From Gillisia limnaea DSM 15749 (GTDB taxonomy: Bacteria; Bacteroidota; Bacteroidia; Flavobacteriales; Flavobacteriaceae): 64,000 nucleotides of DNA. Below the pieces are notes generated by a model. That model saw only the letters and a list, made by a program, of their open reading frames with translations. It had not been told where the DNA came from and did no database searches. The translations under genes were made by a program, and so were the position numbers. The DNA is taken from the NCBI RefSeq assembly GCF_000243235.1, contig NZ_JH594606.1, forward strand, positions 1,965,448 to 2,029,447, given 5' to 3'. Shown piece by piece: positions 1 through 8,199 of this stretch (the first letter of the stretch is position 1; the number at the start of each line of letters is the position of its first letter).

Positions 1-573
1 GAGCATTTTATTGCCTTTTTTCTTTGCGAGTTGTCCTACCCTTTTGTGTGAAATATTGGTAGCCAATTCCTGAAAACTGGTATATATAAAGTTCTTATAA
101 GGATCTCTTCCGGTTCCAATATCAAATCCGTCACTGATTAGATATTGAGTAGTTTTTTCAATTTCTTTCATATCAACACGTCCGGAAAGATAAAGATATT
201 TATTAAGAGTGTCTCCGTGTCTGTTTTCTTCTCCTGTCCATTGGCGTATCCATCGTGCCCATCCATTTTGTTGACCATGAGAAGCTCCGTGTTGCTCGAC
301 GCCTTCCATGTCCATCAACCACGATTCGTACGTAGGCAAGGCTTCTTCAGTAACCATATCGGCTACGAGGACAACCCAAAAATCATATCCTAATTCCTGA
401 GCTTCTTCCCGAATCTGCACAATTTCATCCATGTAGTTATCGTTCTGAAGATTTGGCAAAAGATCTGTAGGTTGCCAAATCTCCTCGACAGGAATTAAGT
501 ATTTATCTATAAAACCATCTACAGATTTCTCGACGGTTTTCATAACTTCTAATCGTATATTATCTAAGGCCAT
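1..573 (-). CDS. acyl-[acyl-carrier-protein] desaturase, 5' part
   Basis: The reading frame starts at the ATG complementary to 571-573 and runs off the left edge after 191 codons, so only the N-terminal part is present. The translation begins MALDNIRLEVMKTVEKS and carries the acyl-ACP desaturase signature of a di-iron ferritin-like fold: an EEALPTYE stretch (about residues 78-85) and EENRHG (about 117-122), which supply carboxylate and histidine iron ligands in this family. Family knowledge: these soluble enzymes insert a cis double bond into acyl-ACP using reduced ferredoxin and O2, making unsaturated fatty acids. A probable -7 promoter box lies at 686-693, giving a leader of about 100 nt. 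The family assignment is strong; substrate chain length and bond position cannot be read from the sequence. Confidence 0.9.
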   Translation of the reverse strand, partial: MALDNIRLEVMKTVEKSVDGFIDKYLIPVEEIWQPTDLLPNLQNDNYMDEIVQIREEAQELGYDFWVVLVADMVTEEALPTYESWLMDMEGVEQHGASHGQQNGWARWIRQWTGEENRHGDTLNKYLYLSGRVDMKEIEKTTQYLISDGFDIGTGRDPYKNFIYTSFQELATNISHKRVGQLAKKKGNKML

Positions 574-685
574 AGCTTTTTATTTTTAGGGTTTTCCATA
601 CAATACAAAATAATTTTCTGTAAAGCGGTGCCTATTTTTTTTGTATTTATAATCAAAAATTGTGCAACTAAACAAAACCTAGCCT

Positions 686-693
686 CAAAGATA
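686..693 (-). promoter_or_regulatory. -7 promoter box (TATCTTTG) for the desaturase gene
   Basis: On the minus strand this is an exact match to the Bacteroidota -7 consensus TAnnTTTG, in the intergenic space upstream of the desaturase. No clear TTTG -33 element is visible at the expected spacing. Confidence 0.5.
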
Positions 694-726
694 AAAAGTT
701 ATTAAGATTTATTTCTAAAATTTATA

Positions 727-1455
727 TTAATTTCTACCTTCCTCCTCGGGGTAAAGCTTATAAACAGGTTGACTTTGCCAGACATTTTTAGAATCCACAT
801 CTATCCCGGAAAGTTTACCTTTAAATGCGGCACCTGTATCTACGTTCCAAACATTTGCCATTTTTACGGGCTTTTTTTTATCTATTCGGGAAACCGGCGT
901 ATGACCAATGAAAATTTCTTTAAATAATTTTAAGCGTGTTGGATAGAACTTATGTGTAGTTGGCATGCTTTTATCAAGTGATAAGGCTGTTTCCCATAAA
1001 GTTCGATCCCAATAGAATCTACTCTCATGATATTCCTGCTCCGGTCCGTGGAGATTTGTAAAACCGGCATGAACAAATAACCTGTTTTGCTTATCTATGT
1101 AATAGTTTAGCATCTGCTCAAAAAAAGTCAGATGATTTTTGATTTCTTCTGAAGTAAAACCCCGGTAAGCATCAATGCTTGACTGGCCTCCATGTTGCAG
1201 CCATTGTTCGTTTAATTCGCCAGTTTTTAACCACCGATAGGTAAGGTCATCATGATTTCCGCGTAAAAAGATGCAGGAATTTTGTTTTGCAAGTTCAATT
1301 AAGTAGCTAACAACATTTGCTGAATCTTTCCATCCGTCTACATAGTCCCCCAAAAAAATAAGGGTATCCTCCGGGGTGATATTGATTTCTTCAAGAAGTT
1401 GTATCAAAGCCTTTAAACCGCCGTGAATATCTCCAATTGCAATAGTTCTTTTCAT
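727..1455 (-). CDS. calcineurin-like metallophosphatase (PrpA/ApaH type)
   Basis: The 242-residue protein has the metallophosphoesterase motifs in order: GDIHG at residues 8-12, GDYVDGWKDS at about 36-45 and GNHD at 66-69, followed by histidines in VHAGF and GHTPV. These bind two metal ions in the PPP family, which includes bacterial serine/threonine phosphatases and diadenosine tetraphosphatases. There is no signal peptide, so it should be cytoplasmic. Its ATG lies 2 bases after the stop of the AlbA_2 gene, so the two are almost certainly co-transcribed, with the AlbA_2 gene first. The sequence alone does not decide between protein phosphatase and nucleotide hydrolase activity. Confidence 0.88.
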   Translation of the reverse strand: MKRTIAIGDIHGGLKALIQLLEEINITPEDTLIFLGDYVDGWKDSANVVSYLIELAKQNSCIFLRGNHDDLTYRWLKTGELNEQWLQHGGQSSIDAYRGFTSEEIKNHLTFFEQMLNYYIDKQNRLFVHAGFTNLHGPEQEYHESRFYWDRTLWETALSLDKSMPTTHKFYPTRLKLFKEIFIGHTPVSRIDKKKPVKMANVWNVDTGAAFKGKLSGIDVDSKNVWQSQPVYKLYPEEEGRN

Positions 1456-1457
1456 GG

Positions 1458-2594
1458 TTAACTGTATTGTACTTTTCTTAAGATCCGCATACTTTCTTTA
1501 TAAGACTGATAAATCTTTTCGCTATGCTTCTTTAAAACTTCTTTTGCCGATTCCAGTTTCTGTATGGCCATTTCAAAATCATTGAAATAGCAAATCAAAT
1601 ACGTGGCAGGAAGATTTAAAAGGTCTTTTTCTTCATTTTTATTAAGAGCTGCTCCATTTTTCAGTTTGGAAATGAGGGCACTGTTAGAATTATAAATATG
1701 ATATAAGATCTTTTTATCAAATTTGGGAGGATCAAACAAAAGCTTACTTTCTATCTCATATCCAGCGTTATCCTTGAATTTAATTTGAACTTCCTCCAAT
1801 GGATAATACTGAAATTTATCCTGCAGTCCTAAATGCACGTATTCTACGATCTTGAAATAATCCTTATCAATGCTAATGCTCACTTCATCCAGGTCTGAAT
1901 AAAAGAGTTTCACCTGTTCATTGATCAACTCAATATCTACCCTGGAAAAATAAATTTCATTTTTGATCTTTTTAATTTTTCCGGCCCAACATACCACAAA
2001 ATATTCCTTAAAGACTTTATATTCGGGGTTATAATCCTTTCGTTTTCTCATAAAATCAAAAACTCCATCCAGAGTGAGCTCAATGTTGTTTTGGGCGTGT
2101 TTCTCTATCGCCTCCACGATTTTCGAATTCACATCCTTGATCTCTATTCCAAATATTTTGGGCATACTGATGCTTCCTTCCCTTATAAAAACCGAGCCGC
2201 CATAATATTTCCAGATGTTTTTACGCAACGAGCAAATTTTACCAAAATTTGGCCGGATTGTCACCAAACCAACTACCAGATTATCTAATAAGTGCGGAAA
2301 AGGAATGTTTTCATAGGAAACCATCGGTGGATTAGAAAGGTATGCGTTTACAAGATTCTGGATCTTGCTGTCATCAAAAAAATCTACCCCGGTAATACTA
2401 TTGTCTTCATCCTCTACCCCAATGACAATATAGGAATTGTTGTTAGGATTGGAATTTGCAAGCGCACAAACGTGTTTTAAAAACTTTGCTTTTCCTTCTT
2501 TTTGGCTAATATTAAGTAACCGCTTTTTGTCATAAAAGCTGTTCTCGTCATTATGCGCGAGCAGGTTTTTAATTAAAAGCCGTTTGTTGATCAT
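1458..2594 (-). CDS. AlbA_2 (Schlafen-like, divergent AAA-4) domain protein
   Basis: The 378-residue protein has an N-terminal AlbA_2-like domain (about residues 20-150). It shows the typical FLKHVCALANS helix, then the strand YIVIGVEDEDNSITGVD and a later VFIREGSIS strand. This fold occurs in Schlafen-type and predicted transcription-regulator proteins; some relatives are nucleases or part of defence loci, others have no known role. The C-terminal 200 residues are charged and I do not recognise them. It is the first gene of a two-gene unit with the metallophosphatase (2-base gap). No membrane segments are visible. The domain call is fairly secure; function is unknown. Confidence 0.75.
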   Translation of the reverse strand: MINKRLLIKNLLAHNDENSFYDKKRLLNISQKEGKAKFLKHVCALANSNPNNNSYIVIGVEDEDNSITGVDFFDDSKIQNLVNAYLSNPPMVSYENIPFPHLLDNLVVGLVTIRPNFGKICSLRKNIWKYYGGSVFIREGSISMPKIFGIEIKDVNSKIVEAIEKHAQNNIELTLDGVFDFMRKRKDYNPEYKVFKEYFVVCWAGKIKKIKNEIYFSRVDIELINEQVKLFYSDLDEVSISIDKDYFKIVEYVHLGLQDKFQYYPLEEVQIKFKDNAGYEIESKLLFDPPKFDKKILYHIYNSNSALISKLKNGAALNKNEEKDLLNLPATYLICYFNDFEMAIQKLESAKEVLKKHSEKIYQSYKESMRILRKVQYS

Positions 2595-2647
2595 CTTTTG
2601 AAATTATTGATATTTCTCCGGGGTTTTTCGTTGTTCCCTCTTCCTTT

Positions 2648-3400
2648 TTAGTCTTTATTAACAATGGTGCTGCTGGCCTGTGCGCTGGGCATCACGGTAA
2701 GATCTGCAATGTTCACGTGATACGGTCGTGTAACCACAAAACGAATAACATCTGCAATATCTTCTGGTTTTAAAGCCTGGAATCCCTGATAAACTTTTTC
2801 TGCCCTACCAGTATCTCCTTTAAACCGAACTTTGCTGAATTCCGTTTCAACAAGTCCGGGATTAACCGCTCCCACCCGGATCCTTGCTTTATTAAGATCT
2901 ATTCTCATTCCCTGGTTAATAGCGTCAACAGCAAATTTACTCGCACAATATACATTTCCGTTGGGATATACTTCCTTTCCGGCTGTTGAGCCTATATTGA
3001 TGATATGTCCGGATTTGCGTTCCACCATTTGGGGAATTACCGCTTTGCTCACATAAAGCAGCCCTTTTACGTTGATATCTATCATGGCATCCCAATCATC
3101 TATATTTCCATCCTGAATAGCGTCCATACCGTGCGCATTTCCCGCATTGTTGATGAGAATATCGATCTTTTTAAATTCCTGGGGAAGACTTTCTATTTGT
3201 TTGAATACTTCGGTTTTATCACGAACATCAAAAGATAAGGTCGTAACTGAAACTTTTTTTGATAATTCTGCCGCAAGTTCTAAAAGAAGCTCTTTCCTTC
3301 TCCCGCATAGGATCAAATCAATATTTTCTGAAGCAAAAGCTCGCGCAGTTGCTTTTCCAATTCCGCTGGTGGCACCGGTAATAAGGGCGATTTTATTCAT
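2648..3400 (-). CDS. short-chain dehydrogenase/reductase (YdfG-like)
   Basis: A 250-residue classical SDR. The Rossmann nucleotide-binding motif TGATSGIG is at residues 8-15, NNAG at 84-87, the catalytic serine is in INIGS (S138), and the YxxxK motif is YCASK with Tyr151 and Lys155. The GRR sequence after beta-strand 2 (about residues 33-35) favours NADP(H). The closest characterised type is YdfG, an NADP-dependent 3-hydroxy acid/serine dehydrogenase, and the PGLVETEFS loop fits that group. The gene stands 53 bases downstream of nothing on its own strand and precedes the AlbA_2 gene by about 50 bases, so read-through is possible. Substrate is uncertain. Confidence 0.85.
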   Translation of the reverse strand: MNKIALITGATSGIGKATARAFASENIDLILCGRRKELLLELAAELSKKVSVTTLSFDVRDKTEVFKQIESLPQEFKKIDILINNAGNAHGMDAIQDGNIDDWDAMIDINVKGLLYVSKAVIPQMVERKSGHIINIGSTAGKEVYPNGNVYCASKFAVDAINQGMRIDLNKARIRVGAVNPGLVETEFSKVRFKGDTGRAEKVYQGFQALKPEDIADVIRFVVTRPYHVNIADLTVMPSAQASSTIVNKD

Positions 3401-3571
3401 GATTTTTAAGTTGAATTTTTAAAGTTCCTAAGGTATTAAATGTATTGCTTGCACGGATGTTAAGATTATAAAAGCACGGTTAAGGGATGTTAAAAAACGT
3501 TAATTGTGCTTTAATTTATAATGTATTGAACAATGTTGCGTTCTTAACCCCGAACCCAAATTTAATTAAAT

Positions 3572-4396
3572 ATGAAAATGTACTCAAAGAAGTTTAGCCT
3601 AAGAAAAATTACAACAATGTTAATCGTTGCAATGGCAGTTACAATGTTTTACAGCTGCGATGACGATTCTGATGCTGAAGGAAAGGCAAGAGTTAAAGTT
3701 AGTATGACCGATGCCCCTGGAGATTATAAGAATGTTTTTATTGATGTTCAGGATGTAAAGGTGAAATCCAATATTTCTGCCGATGAAGAAGGCTGGGTAA
3801 GTTTATCCGGAGTTGAACCGAGAATCTATGATCTTTTGGAATTAACAGGTGGAGTAACACAGTTGCTTGCCAATTCTGAATTAGAAACAGGAACTTTAGG
3901 ACAAATTAGAGTGATTTTAGGACCCGATAATACTTTAGTCCTTAATGATGGTTCGGAGGTGCCGCTTAGCACTCCTAGCGCACAACAATCTGGATTGAAA
4001 CTTCAGGTAAACCAGGAACTGCAAGCAGGAATGGAATATGAGTATCTTTTGGATTTTGATGTAGATCAATCTATTGTACGTTCAGGTAATTCAGGAGGTT
4101 ATATTTTAAAGCCCGTTATTCGTCTTGTGAATTTGGAAAGCACAGGAACTATTGAAGGAGAAGTACAACCTTCTTTAAGTCAGAGTGTGGTGAAGGCTGC
4201 AAATGCTAACCATAACATTACTGCTTATGCTGCTACAGACGGAAAATTTTCGCTTAATGGAGTTCCTCCCGGTACATACCAGGTAACTGTTACTCCCGCT
4301 ATTGCATCTGGATTAGAGGTAAAAGTTATTAATAATGTTCAGGTTTCTTCCGGCGCGTCGGTTGATCTTGATGTCATTTTTCTTAATGAACTATAA
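3572..4396 (+). CDS. DUF4382 domain lipoprotein
   Basis: A 274-residue predicted lipoprotein. Residues 1-28 form a signal peptide ending in MFYSC, with the lipobox cysteine at about residue 28 followed by an acidic DDDSD stretch. The DUF4382 domain follows (about 38-190), recognisable from VSMTDAPGDYKNVFIDVQDV, with a YDLLEL segment and a conserved FDVDQSIV strand. The last 80 residues (GTIEGEV to the end, with GKFSLNGVPPGTYQVTV) resemble a carboxypeptidase-regulatory/transthyretin-like beta domain. It stands alone, between the divergent SDR gene and a strong terminator. The family is common in Bacteroidota but has no established function. Confidence 0.85.
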   Translation: MKMYSKKFSLRKITTMLIVAMAVTMFYSCDDDSDAEGKARVKVSMTDAPGDYKNVFIDVQDVKVKSNISADEEGWVSLSGVEPRIYDLLELTGGVTQLLANSELETGTLGQIRVILGPDNTLVLNDGSEVPLSTPSAQQSGLKLQVNQELQAGMEYEYLLDFDVDQSIVRSGNSGGYILKPVIRLVNLESTGTIEGEVQPSLSQSVVKAANANHNITAYAATDGKFSLNGVPPGTYQVTVTPAIASGLEVKVINNVQVSSGASVDLDVIFLNEL

Positions 4397-4415
4397 TAAT
4401 TATAACTAATCTCTC

Positions 4416-4449
4416 AAAAAAAGACTGTCTAAAAAGGCGGTCTTTTTTT
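4416..4449 (+). terminator. intrinsic terminator after the DUF4382 gene
   Basis: A 12-bp stem with one G-T pair (4416-4427 with 4438-4449) surrounds a 10-base loop. The stem starts with an A-run and ends with a T-run, so it could act in both directions. Confidence 0.85.
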
Positions 4450-4534
4450 GTTTTTGTCCAATTTTGGTTCAATAATTGCGTATTTGCATCGTTCGTAATT
4501 TGTGAATATCTTCACATTCTTAAAAAAATATTCC

Positions 4535-5539
4535 ATGATTGAAAATAATGCTTCAGTAGATATTTCAAGCTTAAATGAAAAAATAGAGCGGGAAAGCGCA
4601 TTTGTAGACCTGCTTACCGGAGAAATGAACAAGGTTATTGTAGGCCAAAAAGATATGGTAGAACGTCTTTTAATTGGTCTTTTAGGCCAGGGGCATATTT
4701 TGCTGGAGGGTGTTCCCGGTTTGGCCAAAACCCTTGCTATCAATACCCTTGCACAGGCTGTTCATGGAACTTTTAGCAGAATACAGTTTACACCCGATCT
4801 TTTGCCGGCAGACGTTGTGGGAACTATGATCTATAATATGAAGCTAAGTGATTTCAGCATTAAAAAAGGACCTATTTTTGCCAATTTTGTACTTGCAGAT
4901 GAGATCAACAGGGCGCCTGCAAAAGTGCAGTCGGCTTTGCTGGAAGCGATGCAGGAAAAACAGGTAACCATTGGTGATGAAACCTTTATTTTAGACAGGC
5001 CATTCCTGGTAATGGCTACCCAAAACCCAGTAGAACAGGAAGGAACCTATCCGTTGCCTGAAGCCCAGGTGGATAGATTTATGCTGAAAACAGTGATAAA
5101 ATATCCTTTGATGGCCGATGAGCAACAAATTGTGCGCGCCAACTTAAGAGGTGGTTTCGAAAAGGTGAACCAGGTGGTGACCCTGGAACAAATTGCACGG
5201 GCACAAGCAGCTGTGAGAGAAGTTTATATGGATGAAAAAATTGAAAAATATATTCTCGATATCATATTTGCAACCCGAACTCCGGAAAAATATAAACTGG
5301 AAGAATTAAAACCACTTATAAATTTTGGAGCTTCTCCAAGGGGAAGTATCAACCTTGCGATCGCAGCTAAATGTTATGCATTTATAAAAAGAAGAGGTTA
5401 TGTGATTCCTGAAGATGTTAGGGCGGTAGTTTACGATGTTTTAAGACACAGAATTGGAATTACCTATGAAGCCGAAGCTGAAAATGTAACTTCTGAAGAT
5501 ATTATAAGCAAAATTATAAATGAGGTAGAAGTACCATAA
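4535..5539 (+). CDS. MoxR-family AAA+ ATPase of the bat operon
   Basis: Counted from the ATG at 4535 the protein has 334 residues. It has a Walker A motif GVPGLAKT (59-66), Walker B VLADEINRAP (about 123-132), sensor 1 MATQNP and a GSINLAIAAK helix in the lid. An in-frame GTG at 4502 would add 11 residues; I prefer the ATG because the extension (NIFTFLKKYS) looks unrelated to the family. MoxR proteins act as chaperone-like ATPases for partners with von Willebrand A (VWA) domains. Here it leads the eight-gene bat operon, followed by DUF58 and two VWA proteins, the classic MoxR-VWA arrangement of Bacteroidota. Confidence 0.93.
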   Translation: MIENNASVDISSLNEKIERESAFVDLLTGEMNKVIVGQKDMVERLLIGLLGQGHILLEGVPGLAKTLAINTLAQAVHGTFSRIQFTPDLLPADVVGTMIYNMKLSDFSIKKGPIFANFVLADEINRAPAKVQSALLEAMQEKQVTIGDETFILDRPFLVMATQNPVEQEGTYPLPEAQVDRFMLKTVIKYPLMADEQQIVRANLRGGFEKVNQVVTLEQIARAQAAVREVYMDEKIEKYILDIIFATRTPEKYKLEELKPLINFGASPRGSINLAIAAKCYAFIKRRGYVIPEDVRAVVYDVLRHRIGITYEAEAENVTSEDIISKIINEVEVP

Positions 5540-5629
5540 AAACGCCCATAATTCCTCTGAAGGGGGACATCTTGTTAAAAAAATAGTTGGTTCCTTTTCT
5601 CATCGGGAAAGACTCAGGAAACGTAAAGA
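5540..5629. other. intergenic segment with degenerate hairpins
   Basis: The 90-base gap between moxR and the DUF58 gene holds two weak inverted repeats: one around CCTCTGAAGGGGG near 5555-5567, and one in which TTCCTTTTCTC pairs imperfectly with GGGAAAG and GGAAAC near 5591-5621. They resemble remnants of the small palindromic elements seen elsewhere in the window. Confidence 0.35.
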
Positions 5630-6496
5630 ATGGATACTAAGGAATTACTCAAAAAAGTTCGAAAAATAGAGATAAAGACCAAGCGCCTGAGCAATCATGT
5701 GTTTGGAGGGGAATATCATTCTACTTTTAAAGGTAGGGGAATGACCTTTAGCGAGGTTAGGAGTTATCAGTTTGGAGATGATGTTCGAAGTATAGACTGG
5801 AATGTAACGGCCAGGTATAATGAACCTTTTGTTAAAGTATTTGAAGAAGAACGGGAACTCACGATGATGTTGCTGGTAGATGTTTCCGGCTCTGAACTTT
5901 TTGGAACCGGAGATCAGTTTAAAAAAGAGATCATTACCGAGGTCGCTGCTACTTTGGCATTTTCTGCGACTCAAAACAATGATAAAATAGGACTTTTGCT
6001 CTTTTCAGATCAGTTGGAGTTGTTTATTCCACCCAAAAAGGGAAGATCTCATGTATTGCGCATTATCCGGGAACTTATAGAGTTCGAGCCTAAGGGAAAA
6101 AGCACCAATCTAACCGAAGCGCTTAAATATGCGACGAATGTCCTGAAGAAAAAAGCCATCATTTTTGTGCTTTCAGATTTTATCGATGATGGATATCAGC
6201 ATAGTTTAAAGATCATTAGTGGAAAACATGATGTTACCGGGATTCGCGTTTATGACCGTAGGGAGGAAGAAATTCCTAACATTGGTTTGGTACAAATGCT
6301 GGACCGGGAAACGGGAGAATTAATGATGGTGAATACCGGCTCAAAATCTGTACGATATGCTTATGCCGAATATTTCAGGGATCGTGAAAATTACTTCAGG
6401 GAGAGTTTTACCAGGAGTGGCGCCGGAAGTTTTAGCACCCGGGTGGATGAAAGTTACGTCAAAAAATTATTGGAGTATTTTAAAACAAGGGGATAA
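5630..6496 (+). CDS. DUF58 domain protein of the bat operon
   Basis: The 288-residue protein contains the DUF58 core, marked by RGMTFSEVRSYQFGDDVRSID (split here: RGMTFSEVRSY and QFGDDVRSIDWN, about 36-58). This is followed by a VWA-like fold with DVSGS at 84-88, the position of a metal-ion-dependent adhesion site (MIDAS) motif, and VLSDF at about 182-186. No membrane segment or signal peptide is seen, so it is probably cytoplasmic. It follows moxR by 90 bases and precedes the next gene by 8. In this operon type DUF58 proteins are thought to be partners of the MoxR ATPase; the exact role is not established. Confidence 0.92.
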   Translation: MDTKELLKKVRKIEIKTKRLSNHVFGGEYHSTFKGRGMTFSEVRSYQFGDDVRSIDWNVTARYNEPFVKVFEEERELTMMLLVDVSGSELFGTGDQFKKEIITEVAATLAFSATQNNDKIGLLLFSDQLELFIPPKKGRSHVLRIIRELIEFEPKGKSTNLTEALKYATNVLKKKAIIFVLSDFIDDGYQHSLKIISGKHDVTGIRVYDRREEEIPNIGLVQMLDRETGELMMVNTGSKSVRYAYAEYFRDRENYFRESFTRSGAGSFSTRVDESYVKKLLEYFKTRG

Positions 6497-6504
6497 GGAA
6501 AAAA

Positions 6505-8199
6505 ATGACCAAAAAATATTCAAATTTAAATACGTTTATTATAAAATCGAAGCTACCTGAAATGTTCAGATTTCCCGAAGTTGCAACTGCTGCGTTTCAG
6601 AAAATTCTTATTTCGACTATTTTAATAGCTGCTTCATTTTCTGTTTTTGCTCAGGAAACAAAAGTTTCTTCTGCCGTAGATTCTACCCGAATAAAGATTG
6701 GGGAACAAATTATATACAGCATTCAGGTGGAAACAGATTCTACCAATTTGGTGGTTTTTCCGGAAGGCCAAACCTTTAATCCACTCGAGGTTGTTGAATC
6801 CCTTCAAACCGATACCTCCAGGATTCAAAACCGGTTTCGTCTTTTTAAGGAATATGCGCTAACTCAATTCGATTCCGGCAGGTATACCATTCCGCGGCAA
6901 CAGGTTCTTGTAAATGACACGCCATACTTTACAGATTCCATTCTTGTGGAGGTTGCAAATGTTGTTGTAGATACCACCAAACAAAAAATGTATTCTATTA
7001 AACCTGCGATGGAAGTTCCTTCAGGATTTCAAATTCCAAATTGGGTATGGTGGTTTCTTGGGATTTTGGTGGTGATAGGTTTAGGATATTATTTCTTGAG
7101 AAGAAGGAAGAAAAAACAGGAGGCGGCCAAACAATTACCGCCTTATGAAAGAGCTTTGTTTGAATTGCAGCAATTGGATCAATCCCAGTTTTTGGAAAAC
7201 AGGCAAACAAAAGAATATTATTCGAAGTTAACCGAAGCGGTTCGCCGTTATCTGGAAGATGAGATCCATTTACGTGCGATGGAAAGCACCACTTCAGAAC
7301 TTATCCATGACCTCGAGATCAAAATGGAAGCCGGACAGCTGAAGTTAAGCCGTGAAACCATCGATGAGCTTAAGCGTATTTTACAACGAGCAGATCTTGC
7401 GAAATTTGCCAATTCCAGACCGGATATTATCACTGCCAAAGGAGACCGGTCTAAGATAGAGCATGTAATAAATGATACAAAAGCTGCTATTCCGGAACCT
7501 ACGGAAGAAGAACTTTTAAAAGATGAGGCTTATAGAATTGAGCGACTTAGAAAACGAAAACGCAAAAAAATAATCTATGGCGTTCTGGCTGGTGTTCTTT
7601 TGATCGCAATAGCCGTCACGGCACTTATTACAACAAAAGGCTATGACTACTTAAAAGATTCCTTACTTGGGAATAAGACCAAAGAATTGCTGGAAGGCGA
7701 ATGGATACAAAGTGAATATGGAGATCCCCTGGTTTCTATCACTACCCCAAGGGTCCTAACCCGCGGAATAATAGACAGACCGGACGAGGCAAATGAAATG
7801 CTGGTTGGGGATGAAACCTTTATAGACGGAAGCCTGGAAAAGGATCTTTATGTGGTGGTGAGCACTCTAAAATTTCAAGAGGGAGCAAAATTCGACCTCA
7901 ATACTGTTGTGGAAGGTGTATATGCAAATCTTGAGAAAAAAGGCGCGAAAAATATTATTGTAAAAGACGAAAAATACAGCACAATTCAGGGTGTTGAAGG
8001 TGTAAAGGTTTTTGGAACACTGGAATTGGAAGACCCGGCTTCAAAGCGTGCTGTAAAAAAGGAATATATTATTTTGAATTTCGGAGTGAACCAGGGTTTC
8101 CAGCAAATCACTGTGATCTTTGATGAGCAGGATCCCTTTGCTGAAGAAATAGCGAACCGCATCATGAATTCGGTTGAATTTGAAAATCCCACGAATTAA
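6505..8199 (+). CDS. membrane-anchored BatD-like protein of the bat operon
   Basis: A 564-residue protein with an N-terminal signal peptide ending at about FSVFAQ (residue 50). A periplasmic beta-rich region resembles the start of BatD. A transmembrane segment WVWWFLGILVVIGLG (about 179-197) is followed by a cytoplasmic helical region with RRYLEDE and FANSRPD, close to the tail of BatD. A second membrane segment (about 356-376) precedes a C-terminal domain I do not recognise. The start at 6505 lies 8 bases after the previous stop behind an A-rich aaggaa tract; an ATG at 6562 would still keep the signal peptide. It overlaps the batA start by one base (TAATG), implying translational coupling. 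The call as a BatD relative is inferred from layout and motifs. Confidence 0.7.
   Translation: MTKKYSNLNTFIIKSKLPEMFRFPEVATAAFQKILISTILIAASFSVFAQETKVSSAVDSTRIKIGEQIIYSIQVETDSTNLVVFPEGQTFNPLEVVESLQTDTSRIQNRFRLFKEYALTQFDSGRYTIPRQQVLVNDTPYFTDSILVEVANVVVDTTKQKMYSIKPAMEVPSGFQIPNWVWWFLGILVVIGLGYYFLRRRKKKQEAAKQLPPYERALFELQQLDQSQFLENRQTKEYYSKLTEAVRRYLEDEIHLRAMESTTSELIHDLEIKMEAGQLKLSRETIDELKRILQRADLAKFANSRPDIITAKGDRSKIEHVINDTKAAIPEPTEEELLKDEAYRIERLRKRKRKKIIYGVLAGVLLIAIAVTALITTKGYDYLKDSLLGNKTKELLEGEWIQSEYGDPLVSITTPRVLTRGIIDRPDEANEMLVGDETFIDGSLEKDLYVVVSTLKFQEGAKFDLNTVVEGVYANLEKKGAKNIIVKDEKYSTIQGVEGVKVFGTLELEDPASKRAVKKEYIILNFGVNQGFQQITVIFDEQDPFAEEIANRIMNSVEFENPTN

Noticed and set aside
145-393. Plus-strand 82-codon frame at the left edge
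   Set aside because: It overlaps the desaturase coding sequence in antisense; the desaturase reading has clear family motifs.
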